From: JANMZO01 sp963763135
GTDB lineage: Bacteria; Actinomycetota; Acidimicrobiia; Acidimicrobiales; JANYDT01
Assembly: GCA_963763135.1 (NCBI GenBank)
Contig: CAVXNJ010000004.1
Coordinates: 806,001-870,000 of the forward strand
Direction: 5' to 3'
DNA: 64,000 nucleotides
Part shown: positions 63,418-64,000 of the stretch, piece by piece
How positions within the stretch are numbered: the first letter of the stretch is position 1
How the letters are laid out: each line of letters starts with the position of its first letter
Made by a program: the position numbers and the translations under genes
The notes under the pieces: model-generated
The model's database searches: none
The model's input: only the letters and a program-made list of their open reading frames with translations
Told to the model about the DNA's origin: nothing

Positions 63418-64000
63418 ATGGCGAAGTTCGGAGACGGCGCAGATCTGCTGAAATGCAGTTTCTGTGGCAAGTCACAGAAGCAAGTCAAGAAGCTCATCGC
63501 CGGTCCTGGCGTGTACATCTGTGATGAATGCATTGATCTGTGTAACGAGATCATCGAAGAAGAGCTCGCCGGCGACGGTGAAGTGCGTCTCGATGAGCTG
63601 CCACGGCCGAAGCAGATTCATGCGTTTCTCGACGATTATGTGATCGGTCAGGACCTCGCCAAGAAACAGTTGTCCGTAGCGGTGTACAACCACTACAAGC
63701 GGGTTCAGGCCGGCGCAACGGAGCGTGGCGGCGGCGACGTCGAGTTGGCCAAGTCGAACATCATGCTGCTCGGTCCGACCGGCTGCGGCAAGACGCACCT
63801 GGCCCAGACGCTCGCCCGCATGCTCAACGTGCCGTTTGCCATTGCCGACGCCACCGCACTGACCGAGGCCGGTTATGTCGGTGAAGACGTCGAGAACATC
63901 CTCCTCAAGCTGATCCAAGCGGCCGACTACGACGTCAAGAAGGCCGAAACCGGCATCATCTATATCGACGAAATCGACAAGATCGCCCGTAAGAGCGAGA
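63418..64000 (+). CDS. clpX: ATP-dependent Clp protease ATPase subunit ClpX, 5' part
   Basis: First 194 codons; runs off the right edge. N-terminal zinc-binding domain with C13, C16, C35 and C38 (KCSFCGKSQKQV, VYICDECIDLC), HAFLDDYVIGQDLAKK linker, Walker A MLLGPTGCGKTHLAQTLA (about 116-133), TEAGYVGEDVEN pore-adjacent strand and Walker B GIIYIDEIDKIA. Unfolds tagged proteins and feeds ClpP. Start ATG 63418 with AGGT ten bases upstream. Confidence 0.98.
   Translation, partial: MAKFGDGADLLKCSFCGKSQKQVKKLIAGPGVYICDECIDLCNEIIEEELAGDGEVRLDELPRPKQIHAFLDDYVIGQDLAKKQLSVAVYNHYKRVQAGATERGGGDVELAKSNIMLLGPTGCGKTHLAQTLARMLNVPFAIADATALTEAGYVGEDVENILLKLIQAADYDVKKAETGIIYIDEIDKIARKSE

Overview
The window looks like chromosomal DNA of a high-GC Gram-positive bacterium (Actinomycetota). 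Evidence: a tig-clpP-clpX run at the right end, a large BTAD/SARP-type regulator, many GTG/TTG starts and tRNAs of actinobacterial type. The frequent Acidimicrobiia-like protein style makes that class my best guess, but this is inference, not proof.

Layout. (1) 1-8.0 kb: the broken 5' end of a DUF2207-like membrane protein, tRNA-Val(GAC), gmd (GDP-mannose 4,6-dehydratase), a small XRE regulator, a 1.3-kb array of about 207-bp tandem repeats, and a leftward three-gene operon with ATGA overlaps (DUF1537 kinase, PdxA/PdxA2-type dehydrogenase, OYE-family oxidoreductase) that fits four-carbon sugar-acid breakdown. (2) 8.1-12.9 kb: a VapBC-type toxin-antitoxin pair with a visible operator, then a 1123-aa protein with an eCIS-effector-like N-terminus and an HExxH motif, overlapping a small partner gene. 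(3) 13-40.6 kb: a large cell-surface polysaccharide locus. It holds a Wzz/BY-kinase, DUF4012 and secreted proteins, FkbM and other methyltransferases, several glycosyltransferases, a Wzx-like flippase, a Wzy-like polymerase, an AsnB-like amidotransferase, an epimerase, an acetyltransferase, a polyprenyl-phosphate sugar transferase and a low-molecular-weight tyrosine phosphatase. Its core (22-38 kb) is visibly more AT-rich than the flanks and carries decayed IS3 pieces, which suggests transfer. BY-kinase plus LMW-PTP form the usual phosphorylation switch for chain length and export.

(4) 40.7-51.3 kb: four single-pass membrane proteins in a row, three sharing a C-terminal motif I do not recognise; a methyl-accepting chemotaxis protein; a second tandem-repeat array (about 178-bp units); a BTAD-AAA regulator; and an AbiEi/DUF559 protein. 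(5) 51,394-60,556: an integrative element of about 9.16 kb in the 3' end of tRNA-Gly(TCC), bounded by 48-bp perfect direct repeats. It carries a tyrosine integrase, excisionase, AAA ATPase, HK97-type major capsid protein, glycosyltransferase and a toxin-antitoxin-like pair, but no recognisable terminase, portal, protease or tail gene. It resembles the mycobacterial phiRv1/phiRv2 mini-prophages or a phage satellite. (6) 60.5-64 kb: tRNA-Gly, tRNA-Pro(TGG), three 68-bp palindromic repeats, tig with a histidine-rich tail, clpP and the start of clpX.

Two window-wide features stand out. At least eight copies of two related palindromic intergenic repeats (types A and B, sharing a CGACGTCG core) are scattered from 8 to 51 kb. 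About fourteen single-base frame breaks hit otherwise well-conserved genes, so part of the apparent decay may be assembly indel error.
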